Shown in pieces: positions 17,846-26,996 of a stretch of DNA of 64,000 nucleotides (positions within the stretch are counted from its first letter, which is position 1; each line of letters opens with the position of its first letter). The notes below the pieces were generated by a model. The model was given only the letters and a program-made list of their open reading frames with translations, did no database searches and was not told the DNA's origin. Location of the stretch: NCBI RefSeq assembly GCF_036924595.1, contig NZ_JAZHRV010000001.1:5952001-6016000 (forward strand), given 5' to 3'. The position numbers and the translations under genes were made by a program. Source of the stretch: Bradyrhizobium algeriense. GTDB taxonomy: Bacteria; Pseudomonadota; Alphaproteobacteria; Rhizobiales; Xanthobacteraceae.

Positions 17846-19056
17846 TGCGGCTCGCCAGCAAAAATTCGGTCGTTGCAGCCGACAGTCGACATGTCATCTG
17901 TCGAACCAATTCAGCGTCGCTGTCGGACTTCACCGACAAGCGGCGCGAGGCGACGCGTCCGTCCGCGTTTCGGAGCGAGAATTTCGAGCGCGACTTCGAC
18001 AGCAATACGCTGTTCTACGACGCGGTGCAGGTCAGCAAATCAAAGGTTGCGCTGTTTGCGCCGCCATTCTTCAACCTCGCGCGCGACGTCGCGACGACAA
18101 CGTTCATCAGCGGCGCGGGGACCCGCAAGGCGCGGACAAGGCGCCTCGACCGCCACGCCCAATTGTGGCTGGACATCCCCGAGCATGCCGGCCCGATCCA
18201 GGCATTGGGCGAACTGGGGAGTTTTGCATTCCCGGTGTCGCCGAACGAGTCGGAGATGTTCCGGGATCGCCGCGTCATCTTCACGATGTCGAAGGACAAT
18301 CCGATCGAATGGATCCTCGACTGGGTGCGGTTCAACCGGGACAGTCACGGCGCGGATGCCGTCCTCATCTATGACAACGGCTCCAGCGCCTACGACAGCG
18401 CCACGCTGAGCGCCGCGCTCCGTTCAGTCGAAGGCATCCGATGCTCGGTCGTGATGGAGTGGCCTTTCAAATACGGTCCGCAGGGCGCGAACAGCTGGGA
18501 CCACTGGGATTCCGATTTCTGCCAACTGGGAGCCTGGGAGCACGCAAGATGGCGCTTCCTGCAGAATGCCCGGAGCGCGATGAACTCCGACATCGACGAG
18601 CTGGTGCTGTCGAAGTCGGGAAAATCGGTGTTTGAGGCCGCCGAGCAATCCTGGACCGGGCTTGTCCGATATCGCGGGCGATGGATCATCGGCATCGATG
18701 ACGGCATCCGCGACAACATGCACAAGGCTCCGCATCGGCACGCCGACTTCTCGATTCTGATGCCGCCGAAATATCAGTTCTCAAGGCTCGTGATGCGGCG
18801 CGACGCAAACGAGTGCCTGCCGAAATGGACGGTGGTTCCCGCCCGGTGCCCCACGCATGCGCAATGGCACGTCCATTCGATCTTCTCCTGGTGGGCGTCT
18901 TATTTCTGCACCAGGGATTTTTCGTTTCGGCACTTCCGCGAGATCGGCAGCAACTGGAAATACCAGCGCACCAACCGTGTGCCGTTCGATCCGTCGATTC
19001 ACAGGGAAGACCGCGCCTTGATGGACGCTTTTAAGCGCGTCGATTGGGACAACTAG
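17842..19056 (+). CDS. Glycosyltransferase, GT92/GT2-like (DUF23 type)
   Basis: 404 residues. The first 130 show no known domain. From about 145, IFTMSKDNPIEWILDWVRFN and GADAVLIYDNGSSAYDS resemble the start of GT92 and related GT-A enzymes, and MNSDIDELVLSKSG gives a DxD site. A His-rich segment NMHKAPHRHADFS and a Trp/Phe-rich C-terminus follow. It is coupled to the flippase gene by a four-base overlap and precedes the methyltransferase by one base. Sugar specificity is unknown. Confidence 0.72.
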   Translation: MMRLASKNSVVAADSRHVICRTNSASLSDFTDKRREATRPSAFRSENFERDFDSNTLFYDAVQVSKSKVALFAPPFFNLARDVATTTFISGAGTRKARTRRLDRHAQLWLDIPEHAGPIQALGELGSFAFPVSPNESEMFRDRRVIFTMSKDNPIEWILDWVRFNRDSHGADAVLIYDNGSSAYDSATLSAALRSVEGIRCSVVMEWPFKYGPQGANSWDHWDSDFCQLGAWEHARWRFLQNARSAMNSDIDELVLSKSGKSVFEAAEQSWTGLVRYRGRWIIGIDDGIRDNMHKAPHRHADFSILMPPKYQFSRLVMRRDANECLPKWTVVPARCPTHAQWHVHSIFSWWASYFCTRDFSFRHFREIGSNWKYQRTNRVPFDPSIHREDRALMDAFKRVDWDN

Positions 19057-19057
19057 A

Positions 19058-19882
19058 ATGAACAAGGCAACCCCCGCGTCAGAATGGATGAAGCCGATGC
19101 CCAAGGCAGTCACGATCGACCACACTCAGGCGGCTGAGCCCGTGCAGCATCCGCAGGCGCTGCTCGAGCTGGCACATGGCGAAGCGCGGCAGAGCCTCTT
19201 GACCGTTCACGGCATTCTCGAAGCGAGACTGCCTGAGGGCGAACTCTCGATCTACGAAGCCGGCGGCGGCTCGACCAGCTTCCTGCCGCTCAAGGTGCTG
19301 CATCGCGCCCACGTCACTGTGGTCGACATCGACGAGGATCAGATCCGCAACAACGACTATGCGCAAAAGGCGATCCTCGGCGACATCCAGACCCATCGCT
19401 TCAGGCCCAACAGCTTCGATCTCGTGATCTGCTACAACGTGATCGAACACGTGCCCGATGTCGAAGCAGCCCTGCTGCGCTTCTACGAGTCGCTGAAGCC
19501 GAACGGCATGATCCTGATCGGCGCGCCCAATCCGCGGTCGCTGTCCGGCGTCGTTACCAAATATTCGCCGCACTGGTTCCATGTCTGGTTCTACCGTCAC
19601 GTCCGCGGCGACAAGAAAGCCGGCTTGCCCGGCCACGCGCCGTTCCCGACGCTGTTCCATCCGCTGGTCACGCTCACGAACCTTGAAGCGTTCGCCGAGC
19701 AGCACGGCCTGCAGATGATCTATCGCAAACAGTATGAGAGCCCGCGCTATCCCGAGATGCGACTGCGCATGCCCGCGTTCGCTGCGCTCGTCGATGCCGT
19801 CGCGCGCGCGATGAACTTCTTGCTGCCTGGCCGCACCGACGTGCGGCACGGCGACTACCACGTGATCCTGCGAAAGCGTTGA
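19058..19882 (+). CDS. Class I SAM-dependent methyltransferase
   Basis: 274 residues. Motif I is IYEAGGGSTSFLPLK near residue 65, the acidic SAM-ribose residue is in VTVVDIDEDQI, and FDLVICYNVIEHVPDVEAALL is the family's motif II/III region. GMILIGAPNP follows. In this cluster it probably methylates a sugar or carboxyl group on the repeat unit. One base separates it from the upstream transferase gene and four from the deacetylase gene, so it is within an operon. Confidence 0.85.
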   Translation: MNKATPASEWMKPMPKAVTIDHTQAAEPVQHPQALLELAHGEARQSLLTVHGILEARLPEGELSIYEAGGGSTSFLPLKVLHRAHVTVVDIDEDQIRNNDYAQKAILGDIQTHRFRPNSFDLVICYNVIEHVPDVEAALLRFYESLKPNGMILIGAPNPRSLSGVVTKYSPHWFHVWFYRHVRGDKKAGLPGHAPFPTLFHPLVTLTNLEAFAEQHGLQMIYRKQYESPRYPEMRLRMPAFAALVDAVARAMNFLLPGRTDVRHGDYHVILRKR

Positions 19883-19886
19883 GACC

Positions 19887-20639
19887 ATGAACGCGATGTT
19901 GTCAGAGGCAAGAGCGAAGGTCGGCCACCGGCTGGCGATGCATCTGCGCGTCGACCTGTTCCGGCTGCGCAACAGCACGCCGATGGTCAGCTTCACCTTC
20001 GACGATCTGCCAAAGAGCGCGGTGACGACCGGTGCGCAGATGCTCGAAGCGCATGGCGCGCGCGGGACGTTCTATGTCTCGGGCAGCCTGGTCGGCGTCG
20101 ACGCGCCGGACTGGGTGGCGGGCGAGGCCGACGACGTGGTCTCGCTTCACCGCAGGGGTCACGAGATCGGCTGCCACACGTTCTCGCATCAGCGCGCCTG
20201 CGACCTCAACGAAGCGGCGATGCGGCAGGAAATCACGCGCAACAACGCTTACCTTCGCGCGCTCGATCCTTCGATACAGGTCGACAGTTTCGCCTATCCG
20301 TTCGGATACGGTTCCTACGCCCGCAAGTATCAGCTCAGGAAGGAATTCCAGACCTGCCGCAGCATCGTGCAGGGCGTCAACGGCGGCAGCGTCGACTTGC
20401 AGTTCCTGCGCGCCATACCGCTGATCAATCGCGAGATGGATTTCGACGGGATCGACCGCGCGTTCGACGAAGCCCAAACCAATAATGGATGGTTAATTTT
20501 CTACGGCCACGACGTCACCGACCGGCCGAGCCCCTATGGCTGTTCGCCCGCTTTGCTCGCCCATGCGCTCCGCGCGGCAGCGAAGCGGAAGATTCCGGCC
20601 CTGACCATGGCGGAGGCGATGCGATGCGCCCGCGCTTAA
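19887..20639 (+). CDS. Polysaccharide deacetylase (CE4/NodB-like)
   Basis: 250 residues. NodB-homology motif 1 is VSFTFDDLPKSA near residue 33, with the Asp-Asp pair. Motif 2 is HEIGCHTFSHQRA near 93, with the HxxxH zinc ligands. SFAYPFGYGS is the third motif. CE4 enzymes remove N- or O-acetyl groups from polymers with a divalent metal. No signal peptide is visible, so it may act in the cytosol on a lipid-linked unit. It is the last gene of the flippase operon before a 156-bp gap. Confidence 0.88.
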   Translation: MNAMLSEARAKVGHRLAMHLRVDLFRLRNSTPMVSFTFDDLPKSAVTTGAQMLEAHGARGTFYVSGSLVGVDAPDWVAGEADDVVSLHRRGHEIGCHTFSHQRACDLNEAAMRQEITRNNAYLRALDPSIQVDSFAYPFGYGSYARKYQLRKEFQTCRSIVQGVNGGSVDLQFLRAIPLINREMDFDGIDRAFDEAQTNNGWLIFYGHDVTDRPSPYGCSPALLAHALRAAAKRKIPALTMAEAMRCARA

Positions 20640-20795
20640 ACGCTTTGTTTGCCAATTCGGGGAATAGTCCCTTGGTGAGTATGGTTAATTTTCCCTGTTG
20701 CGTTTGTTCAGCGCTTTATTTCAGCGCCCGTGGCGTGACCCGAAGAGTAACCCCTCAGCCGATGCGTGCGGCAGTTCGAATGAAAGCTGGGGTCG

Positions 20796-23099
20796 ATGCT
20801 TATCTATGACCAGCCGATAGACCGGGCAAAGCCTGAGGTCGGCCCCGCGGCGACAACCGCGCTGGCGGGCTTCAGCGTGCTCGACCTGGCCCACCTCCTG
20901 TGGCAGCGCAAGGTCGCGATCGTCTCGGCGGCGCTGATTTCCGCCTGCGCCGCGGTTGCGGTCGGCAAGAGCCTGACACCGAAATACACGGCGTCTGCCC
21001 AGCTCTACGTCGATCCCCGCGAACTGCAACTGGTCGATCGCGAACTGACGCCGCGCGCCCAGGATATTTCCGGCCTCGCGATGGTGGTGGAGAGCCAGGC
21101 GCGCGTCATCACCTCGAACAACGTGCTGCTGCAGGTGATCCGCGACACCCATCTGGAAAAGGACCCGGAGTTCGGCGGCGGCGATTCGAAGGGCATCCTG
21201 GGATCGCTGCTCGGCCTGTTCGGGATCGAGATGCGCCCCACCGCCGAGCAGCAGAAGCAGATCCAGATGGGCGCACTGGAAGCGCTCAATCGCCATATCA
21301 ACGTCAAGAAAACCGACCGCACCTTCATCGTCGATATCGACGTCTGGTCGTATGAACCGGCCAAGGCGGCGATGCTCGCCAATGCGATCTCGAAAGCCTA
21401 TCTCGCCGAATCCAAGCAGTCGCAGGCCGCCGCCGCGCGGCGCGCGACCAGCGACCTTTCCGGCCGCTTGAAGGAATTGCAGGAACGGCTTCGCAACGCC
21501 GAGAACGCGCTCGCGGTCTACAAGGCGCAGAACAATTTCGTCGGCAGCCAAGACACGCTGATCAGCGACCAGCAGCTCTCCGCCAGCAACCAGCGGCTCG
21601 CCGCCGCCCGCGCGCTGACGCTGGACGCGCAGGCCAAACTCGACCAGATCGAAGCCAGCCGCAAGGCATCCTCCGACGCCGGCGCCATCCCCGAGGCGCT
21701 GCAGTCGCAGACCATCGCCAATCTCCGCGCGCAATATGCCGAAGCGCGGAAGCGCCAGGCGGAGTTGCACAGCGAACTGGGGCCGCGTCATCCGGCGCTG
21801 CGCCAGATGGAGCAACAGGTGCAGGACCTGCGCCGCGCCATCAACGAGGAGGTCGAGCGCTTCGCGCAGTCCGCGAAGAACGACCTGATCCGCGCCCGCG
21901 ACTATGAAGCCTCGCTCGGCAAGGCGCTGGAGACCCAGAAGCGCCAGAGCGTCCAGATGAGTCAGGCCTCGGTGCGCCTGCGCGAACTCGAACGCGACGT
22001 GGAAGCAAGCCGCGACGTCTACCAGTCGTTCCTGAAGCGATCGCGCGAAACCGAGGAGCAGGAGAGCCTGAACACCTCGAACGCACGCATCATCGGCGAA
22101 GCCACCGTGCCGCAACGGCGTACCTTCCCGCCGGCCATGAGCCTGCTCGCGATGATCGGTTTTGTCTTTGGCGGGCTCGCTGCCTCCGGCTGGTTCATCG
22201 CACTGAACCAGTTGATGCCGGGCACGAATCCGGTTCAGCCACGGGACAAAGCGCCGCCAGAAACGCCGAAGCAGCCGACCGCTCCGGCGGCCGAGAAGCA
22301 GCCACCTGCCGCGCCACCCCAGCCGCAACCCGCGGTCAGCCTGATCGAAAAGCCGCTGATCGCGCGGCTACAGGAAGCCGACGTGATGCGTACGCTCGGC
22401 GGCATCCTTGCAACTGATAGCACCGCCGACGTCACGCGGCTGGGCTGGCCGACGCTGCGCGCGGGCTTTCCGCTAATGACTGTCCTCAATGCCCTGCGCG
22501 AGATGCGCGCGGCGCTGGCCAGACGCGCCGGCGGGGAAACCCCGCCCGTGATGGCTGTGATCGGCGCTGGAGTGGATCAGGACCGCAGCATCGCCGCGCT
22601 GAACATTGCGCTCGCCGCGGCGCGTGATGGCGCCAAGGTGCTGCTGATCGATGCCGACCTTAAGGAGCGCGCGCTATCGAGCAAGGTGAGCCATCTGGCA
22701 AAGAGCGAGCCCAGCCGTTTCGGCTGGCTCGGCATCGGCGCCAGGGCCGCCCGCGCGATTCCGACCGCCAACGGAATTTCGATCCTGCCGGCCGTCAATG
22801 CCACCGACGCGAAAGCCGGCGACGCCATCCGAAAGGCGATTGCGCAGGCCCGTTCCGCCGGCGGCTATGACCTCGTGATTCTCGACGGGCCGGCGATGCC
22901 GTGGAGCGCGGCCGACGGCAAACTGCTCGACATCGCCGAGGGACTCGTTGCGATCCTCCCGGTGCATCTCGACATCAACGACAGCATGGAAGACATCATC
23001 GCAGCCCTCGGCGGGGCCGAGCGCAAGCTGGTCGGTGTCGTCCTCAGCGAAGTCAACCCAACGGCCGCGAGCCCGCAGCGGGACAAGCAATATGCTTGA
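20796..23099 (+). CDS. Wzz/GumC-type chain-length regulator fused to degenerate BY-kinase domain
   Basis: 767 residues. Membrane helices at about 43-60 and 445-467 flank a long periplasmic coiled coil (from about 210 to 440, rich in L/E/R/Q). A Pro/Ala/Gln-rich linker (about 475-512) leads to a cytosolic P-loop-like domain from about 583. That domain has Walker A' VLLIDADL near 615 and Walker B YDLVILDGPAMP near 690, but the Walker A position reads VIGAGVDQDRSIAALN and has no GKS/T. The tail holds a single tyrosine (KQYA), not a tyrosine cluster. It should control chain length and export, with kinase activity doubtful. The next gene overlaps by eight bases. Confidence 0.85.
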   Translation: MLIYDQPIDRAKPEVGPAATTALAGFSVLDLAHLLWQRKVAIVSAALISACAAVAVGKSLTPKYTASAQLYVDPRELQLVDRELTPRAQDISGLAMVVESQARVITSNNVLLQVIRDTHLEKDPEFGGGDSKGILGSLLGLFGIEMRPTAEQQKQIQMGALEALNRHINVKKTDRTFIVDIDVWSYEPAKAAMLANAISKAYLAESKQSQAAAARRATSDLSGRLKELQERLRNAENALAVYKAQNNFVGSQDTLISDQQLSASNQRLAAARALTLDAQAKLDQIEASRKASSDAGAIPEALQSQTIANLRAQYAEARKRQAELHSELGPRHPALRQMEQQVQDLRRAINEEVERFAQSAKNDLIRARDYEASLGKALETQKRQSVQMSQASVRLRELERDVEASRDVYQSFLKRSRETEEQESLNTSNARIIGEATVPQRRTFPPAMSLLAMIGFVFGGLAASGWFIALNQLMPGTNPVQPRDKAPPETPKQPTAPAAEKQPPAAPPQPQPAVSLIEKPLIARLQEADVMRTLGGILATDSTADVTRLGWPTLRAGFPLMTVLNALREMRAALARRAGGETPPVMAVIGAGVDQDRSIAALNIALAAARDGAKVLLIDADLKERALSSKVSHLAKSEPSRFGWLGIGARAARAIPTANGISILPAVNATDAKAGDAIRKAIAQARSAGGYDLVILDGPAMPWSAADGKLLDIAEGLVAILPVHLDINDSMEDIIAALGGAERKLVGVVLSEVNPTAASPQRDKQYA

Positions 23100-23916
23100 G
23101 CGTCGCGTAAATCCCGTCGGCAGAGCGGCCACGGCCAGCGTGCCTCGCATCACGCTGGGCGGGTTGCGGCTTGCCGTGCTGGATCTCGAGCAGACCGCGA
23201 ACTTCATGATCGACATGGTGTTCCCGCAACGCCGCCTCAATCGCCCGCTCTACCTGACCTCGGCCAATGGCGAGGTGCTGGCGCGCTGCTCGACCGAACC
23301 GATGACCGACCGGCTGTTTCGGGCCGCCGATCTGATCAATGCCGACGGCCAGCCGCTGGTGACCGTGTCGCGGTTCAGATCAAAGACACCGCTGCCCGAA
23401 CGCGTCGCGACTACCGACCTGTTTCACGTCGTTGCCCGCAAGGCACAAGCGGCCGGCCTGACCTTCTACATGCTGGGCGCGGACGACGCGGAGAACGCCG
23501 CCGCGGTCGCCAGCGTTCGCGAGCAATATCCCGATCTCAAGATCGTCGGCCGTTGCCACGGCTTTCTGCGGGGCGAAGCGCTGCGTGCCAAGGTCGCCGA
23601 AATCAACGCGCTGGCACCGGACTATCTCTGGGTTGCGCTTGGCGTTCCCTATGAGCAGGCTTTCGTCGAGGAATACACACCCAACCTCTCCAATGTCGGC
23701 GTCATCAAGACGTCAGGCGGGCTGTTTAACTTCCTGTCGGGCAGCCGCGTCCGCGCGCCGCGGTGGATGCAGCATGCGGGCCTCGAATGGGCGTGGCGCA
23801 TCTGGCTGGAGCCGCGCCGCCTGTTCTGGCGCTATTTGACGACCAACCCGCGCGCGCTCTATTTGTTGCTGAACAGGGGCCGATCGACTGACATCGGCGG
23901 GACACACAATCAATGA
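23092..23916 (+). CDS. WecG/TagA/CpsF-family glycosyltransferase
   Basis: 274 residues from ATG 23092, which overlaps the Wzz gene by eight bases. Family signatures are LYLTSANGEVLARC, INADGQPLV with the catalytic Asp, MLGADDAENAAAVASV, and LWVALGVPYEQAFVEEY. GT26 enzymes add ManNAcA, GlcA or similar as an early, often second, sugar on the lipid carrier. It lacks a signal peptide and ends with a basic, Trp/Arg-rich membrane-binding tail (WRIWLEPRRLFWRYL). It is coupled to galE by a four-base overlap. Confidence 0.87.
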   Translation: MLERRVNPVGRAATASVPRITLGGLRLAVLDLEQTANFMIDMVFPQRRLNRPLYLTSANGEVLARCSTEPMTDRLFRAADLINADGQPLVTVSRFRSKTPLPERVATTDLFHVVARKAQAAGLTFYMLGADDAENAAAVASVREQYPDLKIVGRCHGFLRGEALRAKVAEINALAPDYLWVALGVPYEQAFVEEYTPNLSNVGVIKTSGGLFNFLSGSRVRAPRWMQHAGLEWAWRIWLEPRRLFWRYLTTNPRALYLLLNRGRSTDIGGTHNQ

Positions 23917-24923
23917 GCAGCCGTCCAGCCATTCTCGTCACCGGCGGTGCCGGCTATATCGGTTCGCACTGCTGCAGGGCGCTGGATGCGGCGGGTTACC
24001 AGCCCGTCACCTACGACAACCTTTCAACCGGCCACCGCAGCTTCGCCGCCGGCGCGCTGGTGGTCGGCGACATCGCCGACAAGGCCACGCTGGCGCGGAC
24101 CTTTGCCCAGCACGACATCGTGGCCGTGATGCATTTCGCTGCGTCGAGCCTGGTCGGCGAATCCGTTGCCGATCCGCAGAAATACTACGTCAACAACCTC
24201 GCCGGCACGCTGTCGCTGCTGGCGGCCATGCGCGAGGCCGGCTGCAATCGCCTGGTGTTTTCGTCGACCGGCGCGGTCTATGGCAATGCCGACAGCAAGG
24301 CGCTACGCGAAGACTATCCCTGCGCACCGATCAACCCCTATGGCGCCTCGAAATGGATGATCGAGCGCGTGCTGGCGGATTATCGCACAGCCTACGGCTT
24401 CGGCTCGTTCGCGCTGCGCTACTTCAACGCCGCTGGCGCCGATCCCGCCGGCGGCATCGGCGAGCTGCGTGAGGTCGAGACACACCTCATCCCCCGCGCC
24501 ATGATGGCGCTGCAGGGGCATGTGCCGGACTTTGCCGTGTTCGGCGACGATTACGACACGCCGGACGGGACGGCGATCCGCGACTACATCCATGTGACGG
24601 ACCTCGCGGCTGCCCACGTGCTGGCGCTCAAGCTGCTGCTGGAGGGACATTCAGGCGGGGCATTCAATCTCGGCACCGGCAACGGTTTTTCAGTGCGCGA
24701 AATACTCGCGGCGATCGCGACCGAGGCCGGCCGCGATGTTCCGCATGTCGTCAAGCCGCGGCGATCGGGCGATCCGACCTATCTGGTCGCCGATCCCTCC
24801 GCCGCACGCGCGACATTGAACTTCCGTCCCGCTTATTCGGATCTGGCCACGATCATCCGCACCGCCTGGGCGTGGCACAGGAAGGCGCACCCGCTGAAGA
24901 CGGGCGCCCCGGTTCGCGAGTGA
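23913..24923 (+). CDS. galE: UDP-glucose 4-epimerase
   Basis: 336 residues, the usual GalE length. TGGAGYIGSHCCRAL is the NAD site, YDNLSTGH follows the first strand, FSSTGAVYG gives the catalytic Ser/Thr, and YGASKWMIERVL carries the YxxxK pair. LGTGNGFSVREIL is near the C-terminus. It interconverts UDP-Glc and UDP-Gal, supplying the cluster with galactose units. It overlaps the WecG-type gene by four bases and ends the operon. Confidence 0.93.
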   Translation: MSSRPAILVTGGAGYIGSHCCRALDAAGYQPVTYDNLSTGHRSFAAGALVVGDIADKATLARTFAQHDIVAVMHFAASSLVGESVADPQKYYVNNLAGTLSLLAAMREAGCNRLVFSSTGAVYGNADSKALREDYPCAPINPYGASKWMIERVLADYRTAYGFGSFALRYFNAAGADPAGGIGELREVETHLIPRAMMALQGHVPDFAVFGDDYDTPDGTAIRDYIHVTDLAAAHVLALKLLLEGHSGGAFNLGTGNGFSVREILAAIATEAGRDVPHVVKPRRSGDPTYLVADPSAARATLNFRPAYSDLATIIRTAWAWHRKAHPLKTGAPVRE

Positions 24924-24957
24924 TCCGGCACAACCTCGCAAGAGAGCTCTCAGCGGC

Positions 24958-25560
24958 CTACAGCGGCTTGATCTGCACCTTGCGCCACTTGATCACGCCC
25001 GAGCCGTATTGCAGCGCGAACGGACCGCTGGCGTGTTTTGAATCCTGGACATCGACGGTTTTCTGGCCGTTGAACACGACCACGAGATGCGGACCCTTGG
25101 CGGTGATTTCGTAGGTGTTCCATTTGCCGCCCGCCTTCGGCATCGGGTCGACCTTGGCCACATCGACGATGGCGCCGGTGCCGTAGGTCGGATCGGGCCG
25201 CTTGTCGAAAATATTGACCTCGTAGCAGATCTTGGCGTCGATCTTGGCCGACTGGTCGCAGCGAATGAAGATCCCGCTGTTGGCATCATCGTCGGCCCAG
25301 AACTCGGCCTTGATCTGGAAATCCTTGTAGGACTCCTTGCTGACGAGATAGGAGGGATCCTTGCCCTCGGTGATCTTGTCTGCGACCAGCGCGCCGTCCT
25401 TCATCGCCCAATTGGCCTTGCCGACCTCGGTCCAGTCGCCCATTTTGGTGCCGTCGACAAGCGTCACCCAGCCATCGCCCTGCCCGGACGCGACGCTGGA
25501 AAATTGAAGTGCGGCGGCGCCGATCAACAGAGCGGCCGCAAGTATCGACAAGCGCTTCAT
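24958..25560 (-). CDS. Exported DUF1080 (3-keto-disaccharide hydrolase-like) protein
   Basis: 200 residues from ATG 25560 with a clean signal peptide (MKRLSILAAALLIGAAALQF). The domain is a concanavalin-like beta-sandwich: GWVTLVDGTKMGDWTEVGKANW and FQIKAEFWADDDANSGIFIRC, then WNTYEITAKGPHLVVVFNGQ and GPFALQYGSGVIKWRKVQIKPL. DUF1080 proteins bind or hydrolyse oxidised disaccharides or glycans. It sits just beyond galE on the other strand. A longer frame extends upstream but lacks support. Confidence 0.85.
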   Translation of the reverse strand: MKRLSILAAALLIGAAALQFSSVASGQGDGWVTLVDGTKMGDWTEVGKANWAMKDGALVADKITEGKDPSYLVSKESYKDFQIKAEFWADDDANSGIFIRCDQSAKIDAKICYEVNIFDKRPDPTYGTGAIVDVAKVDPMPKAGGKWNTYEITAKGPHLVVVFNGQKTVDVQDSKHASGPFALQYGSGVIKWRKVQIKPL

Positions 25561-25787
25561 GAACGTAGCCCTCCCATGGCTGCTTTTAGTTGGGCCGAAA
25601 CCTATCACCGCGACGCGCGGCGTAAATCCGTTTTTCATGCTGCAGCTGCGTTGTGCGACATTTCGCTTTCCGCTGCCGCCGATCACGCATGCACCTGCGC
25701 GCCTTGCTCCGCGGGAAGGAGACCGACTAGCATCGCGGCAACAGAGATGAACGCATCTCAGCTCACGAGACGGCAACGGAGGAAACC

Positions 25788-26258
25788 ATGAAGGCGATCA
25801 TCCGCTCCTGGCGACACCTCATGACACCGCTGGCTTTCGCCAGCATGTTGAGCATCTCTTCCGCTGCGGAACTCAATCCGGCCGCCGTCATCTACAAATT
25901 GCCGGACCAGATTCCCTGGGGCCCGGTCAATGCAGCCGGTGCGCAAAGCGCTGTTGTCGTAGGCGATCCCGCCAAACCCGGCTTCTATATGGTCTACAAC
26001 AAGTGGACGAAGGGCAATCATTTCAGCCGCCCGCACTTCCACCCCAATGATCGCTACATCGTCGTGCTGCAGGGCACGTGGTGGGTCGGCTCGGGGCCGA
26101 AATTCGATCCCGCCAACACGACGCCGATGCCGGCCGGCAGCTTTGTCACCCATTTCGCCAAGCAGGTGCATTGGGACGGTGCCAAGGACGAGGACGCCGT
26201 TCTCCTGATCATGGGAGAAGGCCCGGCGACCTCAACCGCGGCGGAAGAAGAGAAATAA
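25788..26258 (+). CDS. Exported cupin protein
   Basis: 156 residues with a signal peptide (about 1-27, ending SISSAAE). The cupin core has RPHFHPNDRYIVVLQGTWWVG, supplying two histidines as metal ligands, and FVTHFAKQVHWDGAK, supplying a third. A strong GGAGGAAA ribosome site precedes ATG 25788. A periplasmic, metal-binding cupin of unknown substrate. It is divergent from the DUF1080 gene and followed 97 bases later by the DUF2171 gene. Confidence 0.85.
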   Translation: MKAIIRSWRHLMTPLAFASMLSISSAAELNPAAVIYKLPDQIPWGPVNAAGAQSAVVVGDPAKPGFYMVYNKWTKGNHFSRPHFHPNDRYIVVLQGTWWVGSGPKFDPANTTPMPAGSFVTHFAKQVHWDGAKDEDAVLLIMGEGPATSTAAEEEK

Positions 26259-26355
26259 CCGCTGGCGGAACGGGACCGGCTTCGAGATCAACGACCCAGC
26301 AACCATTCCGGCAGCGGCGCGTTTTATGTCCCAACCAAATCAGGGGATATGAGAC

Positions 26356-26595
26356 ATGGCTTCTGCTTCACAGATCCGGGAACATATGGACGTCATCTCA
26401 TCGGACAAGAAGACGGTCGGAAAAGTCGACCATATGGAAGGAACCGACAAGATCAAGCTGACCAAACAGAGTTCGCCTGATGGCCAGCATCATCACTTCA
26501 TTCCGATGTCATGGGTCGACCACGTTGATCAGCATGTCCATCTCAACAAATCAGGCGCGGACGTGACCTCGCACTGGCAGCACGGACGGCAATAG
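26356..26595 (+). CDS. DUF2171 family small protein
   Basis: 79 residues, full length for DUF2171. It opens ASASQIREHMDVISSDKKTVGKVDHMEG, a PRC-barrel-like start, and is rich in histidine (HHHFIPMSWVDHVDQHVHL). Function is unknown; related small proteins are induced in stress. A GGGGA stretch lies nine bases upstream of the ATG. It may be co-transcribed with the cupin and the next gene. Confidence 0.85.
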   Translation: MASASQIREHMDVISSDKKTVGKVDHMEGTDKIKLTKQSSPDGQHHHFIPMSWVDHVDQHVHLNKSGADVTSHWQHGRQ

Positions 26596-26654
26596 CCGGC
26601 AACATGCATTGCGCCGCCCGTGGATGCAGATATCATCAGGCTTCAGGAGATTGA

Positions 26655-26996
26655 ATGCATCCGGCGGCGGTACTGCAATTCGAACGTATGATCGGCGAAT
26701 ACAACACGTGGCGTGCCGTTCCGGAAACGGAACGCTCGCCCGCCCCGGCGTGGTGGTGGGGACCCGCGATGGAGTTGCGCGCCTCCTCCCAGCCGCTCCC
26801 GGCCGAATGGTGCGCCGAGCTCGGATTGCCAGACCGGGCGACATATGCTTCCGCCGCAGACATCTTCCTTGGGACCTTCGCAGGGCAGACGTCGTTGCCT
26901 TGGCCTTACGATTTCCCCTGCAAAACCGAAATTCCGGACCCGGCGGTCCGTGAGCTGCATCCGCAACCGTCAGACGACAGCGCCTTCCAACCCTGA
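26655..26996 (+). CDS. Hypothetical protein, Trp-rich
   Basis: 113 residues. ATG 26655 follows AGGAGA by five bases, an excellent ribosome site, which argues for a real gene. Features are an N-terminal helix HPAAVLQFERMIGEYNTW and a WWWGPAMELRASS block, then LPWPYDFPCKTEIPDP. No known family was recognised, and there is no signal peptide or membrane helix. Its last 27 bases overlap the end of the convergent c-di-GMP gene. Confidence 0.6.
   Translation: MHPAAVLQFERMIGEYNTWRAVPETERSPAPAWWWGPAMELRASSQPLPAEWCAELGLPDRATYASAADIFLGTFAGQTSLPWPYDFPCKTEIPDPAVRELHPQPSDDSAFQP

Noticed and set aside
20721..22328. 535-codon minus-strand frame opposite the Wzz-like gene
   Set aside because: Low-complexity Leu/Arg/Ala translation resembling no family; the opposite strand encodes a clear Wzz coiled-coil protein.
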